Shown in pieces: positions 61,461 through 64,000 of a DNA stretch of 64,000 nucleotides (the first letter of the stretch is position 1; each line of letters begins with the position of its first letter). The stretch spans positions 13,045,770 through 13,109,769 of the forward strand of contig CM046333.1 in the NCBI GenBank assembly GCA_025403435.1. The letters run 5' to 3'. Source of the DNA: Artocarpus heterophyllus (lineage: Eukaryota > Streptophyta > Magnoliopsida > Rosales > Moraceae). Under the pieces are notes generated by a model. That model was given only the letters and a program-made list of their open reading frames with translations. It searched no databases and had not been told where the DNA came from. A program made the translations under genes and the position numbers.

Positions 61461-62613
61461 TGGGTTTTTTTGTGTGTTTTTTGTTGTTTGGTAAACTTTT
61501 ATATTCATCGAGAAATACAGTATTAACTATAAAATATGGTATTTTTTGCCCACTGGTGTTGTTGTTTGTAAATTTTTATATTTACATGTAAATATTGTAT
61601 TTTTCAGCTGTTGATGGGTTGAAAAATTACTGATGAATTTTTGTATTTATTAAAAAATACAATATTTTTATGTAAATTTTGTATTAATCAACTGCTAATG
61701 GTCCAATGACATCATTTAAAAATTTTTGTATTTATGAAAAAATACTGTGTTTCTTTGCTAGCACAGGTGAGGTTCGACATCGTCCGTAAATTTTTGTGTT
61801 TATTAATGAAATACAATATTTCCTGGTTCCCATCGGTGCCTGTAGAAAAGGAGAGGGGAGATCCTAAGAAGAAAAATGTGAGAATATTTTAAGGGTTTTA
61901 TTTTTAATTTTTCATGAGATATATCTTAATTTTTTATGATATATTATTATTTACTAATTCTTAGCCTAAATCTACTGGTTGACACTTTCTTTTTTAAATA
62001 TACTGTAAAGAAAAAACTAAAAATGCAGTGGAAGCAATAGGGCATTGGGTCACTTTAGAGGATTACAGTGGGGATGCGTCCTCCTGTTGTTGCTTGGTAA
62101 TTCCCTTTGTCTCTACACATACATGATTGAAGCCCTATCGCAAATTTGGGTAGCCATTCTAAACGCATAATTACAAACCCACCCTCTCTTTCTTATATAA
62201 TCTTAAACTCTTTTTTTTTTCTCTCTCTCTCTCTTTCATTCCACAAGGAGAACAAAATTCACGACTATTTTTTTTTTCTTTCATTCCACAATGAGAACAA
62301 ATCTAAAGCCAGAAATTTTTCACATATGTCTTAAATGCCATTTTCTAGACTACCATCATTAACAGTTTAATTGGGTGAGGCACATGAAGGCTAAATAAAT
62401 AAACTTGGCCTAGTGTTCTGTTCTATCATGTTCCCTAATAGCTAGTTGCCGCAACCAACAGGCCGTACTCTAACAATCAAGTAGTCCACGTGGCACTCAC
62501 CCATTTGAGAAGCAAGAACAAAGCCACAAAAGATCCTTGCCTATTGAATTTCTTTAGAGGATCAAATTCTCTCTACCCTCCTGGTTGAACCGGACATTAC
62601 AACGCTTCTTGTC
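61461..62613. other. AT-rich intergenic and PP2A gene promoter
   Basis: 'aatttttgtatttat'-type phrases recur several times between 61560 and 61800. No gene is seen. From about 62350 onward it is the likely promoter of the next gene. Confidence 0.45.
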
Positions 62614-62620
62614 TATAAAA
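62614..62620 (+). promoter_or_regulatory. TATA box of the PP2A B' gene
   Basis: TATAAAA lies 127 bases upstream of ATG 62741, leaving a leader of about 95 bases. A standing promoter argues that the gene is, or was recently, expressed. Confidence 0.6.
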
Positions 62621-62740
62621 CATCGCTGTCCCATGTGGCCTTTTCTTCACAACCCAACAAAGAGTACAAACATGCATGAAAAGATCACAAAGCTCTTTCT
62701 TTCAAACACCTAGAGAAATTATTAGCACAAACCAAAAAAA

Positions 62741-63752
62741 ATGGAAGCAGCTCAAAGTAACAACAACCAAAGAGGCTCATCAAGAAAAAACCCTACACTT
62801 GAGACCCTCTTTGCTCTTGATTCGGATTCCGAGAACGAGAAAATCCTCTCTCTAATGCCTCACTGCACAATCACCTTCACATTCACCTATCCGTCCGAAT
62901 CCCCTTCTCAGCAAGAACTAAAACGCCAAAGCCTCATTGAACTCTTGTCCATCTTAAAAGCCTCTTCATGATCAAGTTATATCACCTCTAATGGCCATGA
63001 TTTCGGCCAATATTTTCCGTCCACTTCCGCCACCTTCCAACAATAATTCTTCATCGATATTCACCTCCGACTCGGACTTCCTTGATCACGAAGAAGACGC
63101 CATATCGAAGCTCTTGAAAATGTGGTCACATCTTCAACTAGTGTACGACATACTCTTGAGACTAATCGTAAATACCGATACACACAAACTTAGTCCTTAC
63201 ATTGATCACCAATTCCTTTTGACCATCCTCTCGCTTTTCCAATCCGAAGACCCCCATGAGCGAGAGAGCTTGAAGAACGTCTACCACCGGATATATTCTC
63301 GCTTCACCCTCCACCGGTCTTTCATGAGGAAGTCGATGAACGACGTGTTCTTGAACTATTTGTTCGAGACCGATCAGAGGCACTGCAGGATCGGAGAGTT
63401 GCTCGAGATATGGGGAAGCATAATAAATGGATTCACTGTGCCATTGAAAGAAGAGCACAAGTTGTTCCTTATGAGAGTGCTTATTCCTCTGCACAAGAAA
63501 AAGGGAATGCAGGGTTACCACCGGCGGTTGGCCTATTGTGTGTCTCAGTTTGTGCAGAAGGAGCCTGTGCTTGGTGGGGTTGTTGTGAGGGGGATTTTGA
63601 AGTATTGGCCTATCACCAATTGCCAAAAGGAGGTTTTGCTAATTGGGGAATTGGAGGAACTTGTGGAGAATATTGACACTGATCAGTATAGGAAGTTGGC
63701 CCTGCCTTTGTGTACTCAGATTACAAGGTGCTTCAACAGTTGGAACTCTCAG
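62741..63752 (+). CDS. PP2A B' (B56) regulatory subunit, first exon, frame broken
   Basis: Two frames together encode the N-terminal part of a B56-type subunit. Frame 1 (62741-62971) begins MEAAQSNNNQ and contains LETLFALDSDSENEKIL, ITFTFTYPSESP and ELKRQSLIELLSIL, then hits TGA at 62969-62971. Frame 2 resumes at once with DQVISPLMAMISANIFRPLP (from 62970) and goes on through WSHLQLVYDILLRLI, YIDHQFLLTILSLFQSEDP, LLEIWGSIINGFTVPLKEEH and ILKYWPITNCQKEVLLIGELEE to a donor GT at 63753. The rest lies beyond the window. Family knowledge: B' subunits are HEAT-like solenoids that choose substrates for the PP2A core. The frame shift could be a real lesion, a polymorphism or an assembly error; an internal start at 62991 would give a shortened protein. 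Confidence 0.8.
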
Positions 63753-64000
63753 GTAAACTCTTTGAAAATTACCTTTTTTTCTGGATGATTTTTGTGGTAA
63801 GATATGAAAAAAAAAAAAAAAAAAAGCCTATCAGTAAGAGCAAATTTTAATCAGAATCATATCAAAGTTAAAAAAAATGATAAATTAATAGAACATGATA
63901 AATTTAGACGGTTTAAAATTGCATTATTATAGGATACTCTACCACAAAATTCTTCGGTATTCTTTTGTTTTCTTTTGAAGACTTTATGTTGTGTTCCTTA
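63753..64000 (+). other. Start of PP2A B' intron, runs off the window
   Basis: The donor GTAAACTC follows ...NSWNSQ. The sequence after it is AT-rich with an A run. The second exon must lie to the right of 64000. Confidence 0.7.

Noticed and set aside
62741..62971. Independent small gene of 76 residues
   Set aside because: Its sequence is the expected N-terminal part of the PP2A B' subunit that continues one base out of frame, so it is not a separate gene.

Overview
This is nuclear DNA from a flowering plant, almost certainly a eudicot. The sequence is AT-rich, and the genes are split by introns with U-rich tracts and GT..AG borders. The gene families are plant ones: a PLS-DYW pentatricopeptide protein, a LAT-type polyamine transporter, a plastid-type DNL zinc finger protein and a plant PP2A B' subunit. 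Gaps between genes are filled with LTR retrotransposon remains, MITE-like foldbacks and microsatellites. Nothing bacterial, organellar or viral was seen.

Layout. 0.3-4.0 kb: a long inverted-repeat element carrying a degenerate LTR-like insertion. 4.5-8.0 kb (+): five-exon DCAF8-type WD40 gene. 10.4-12.4 kb (+): four-exon DNL/Zim17 zinc finger gene. 12.8-21.6 kb (-): fourteen-exon MFS transporter gene, tail-to-tail with the previous one; its introns carry MITE-like elements and one uses a GC-AG splice pair. 23.7-29.2 kb: a 733-bp insertion between 10-bp direct repeats, then two solo LTRs with perfect 5-bp target duplications, the second holding a cluster of eight GC-rich hairpins. 29.2-37.2 kb: intergenic DNA with LTR fragments related to the 2-3.5 kb copy and a four-unit tandem array of a 253-bp repeat. 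37.3-37.7 kb (+): short intronless plant protein of unknown function. 40.2-41.7 kb (+): polyamine transporter. 42.4-49.0 kb (-): decayed but structurally complete Ty1/copia element. 50.0-52.4 kb (+): PPR-DYW gene. 54.0-54.6 kb (-): unknown plant protein with an acidic tail. 56.3-58.6 kb: a third solo LTR, same family as the 24.5-27.0 kb copy but inverted. 62.7 kb to beyond the window (+): PP2A B' subunit gene whose first exon is broken by a +1 frame shift.

The genes do not form a pathway. The order is ordinary for plant nuclear DNA: independent genes plus a record of retrotransposon gain and LTR-LTR recombination. From memory, DCAF8-like and PPR genes are neighbours in Arabidopsis (At4g35140 and At4g35130), so part of this may be an old syntenic block stretched by transposable elements; I could not check this. 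I found no convincing undescribed biological system. The points most worth following are the frame break in the PP2A gene, the GC-AG intron that also hosts a foldback element, the hairpin cluster in the 27-29 kb LTR, and the 253-bp tandem array.
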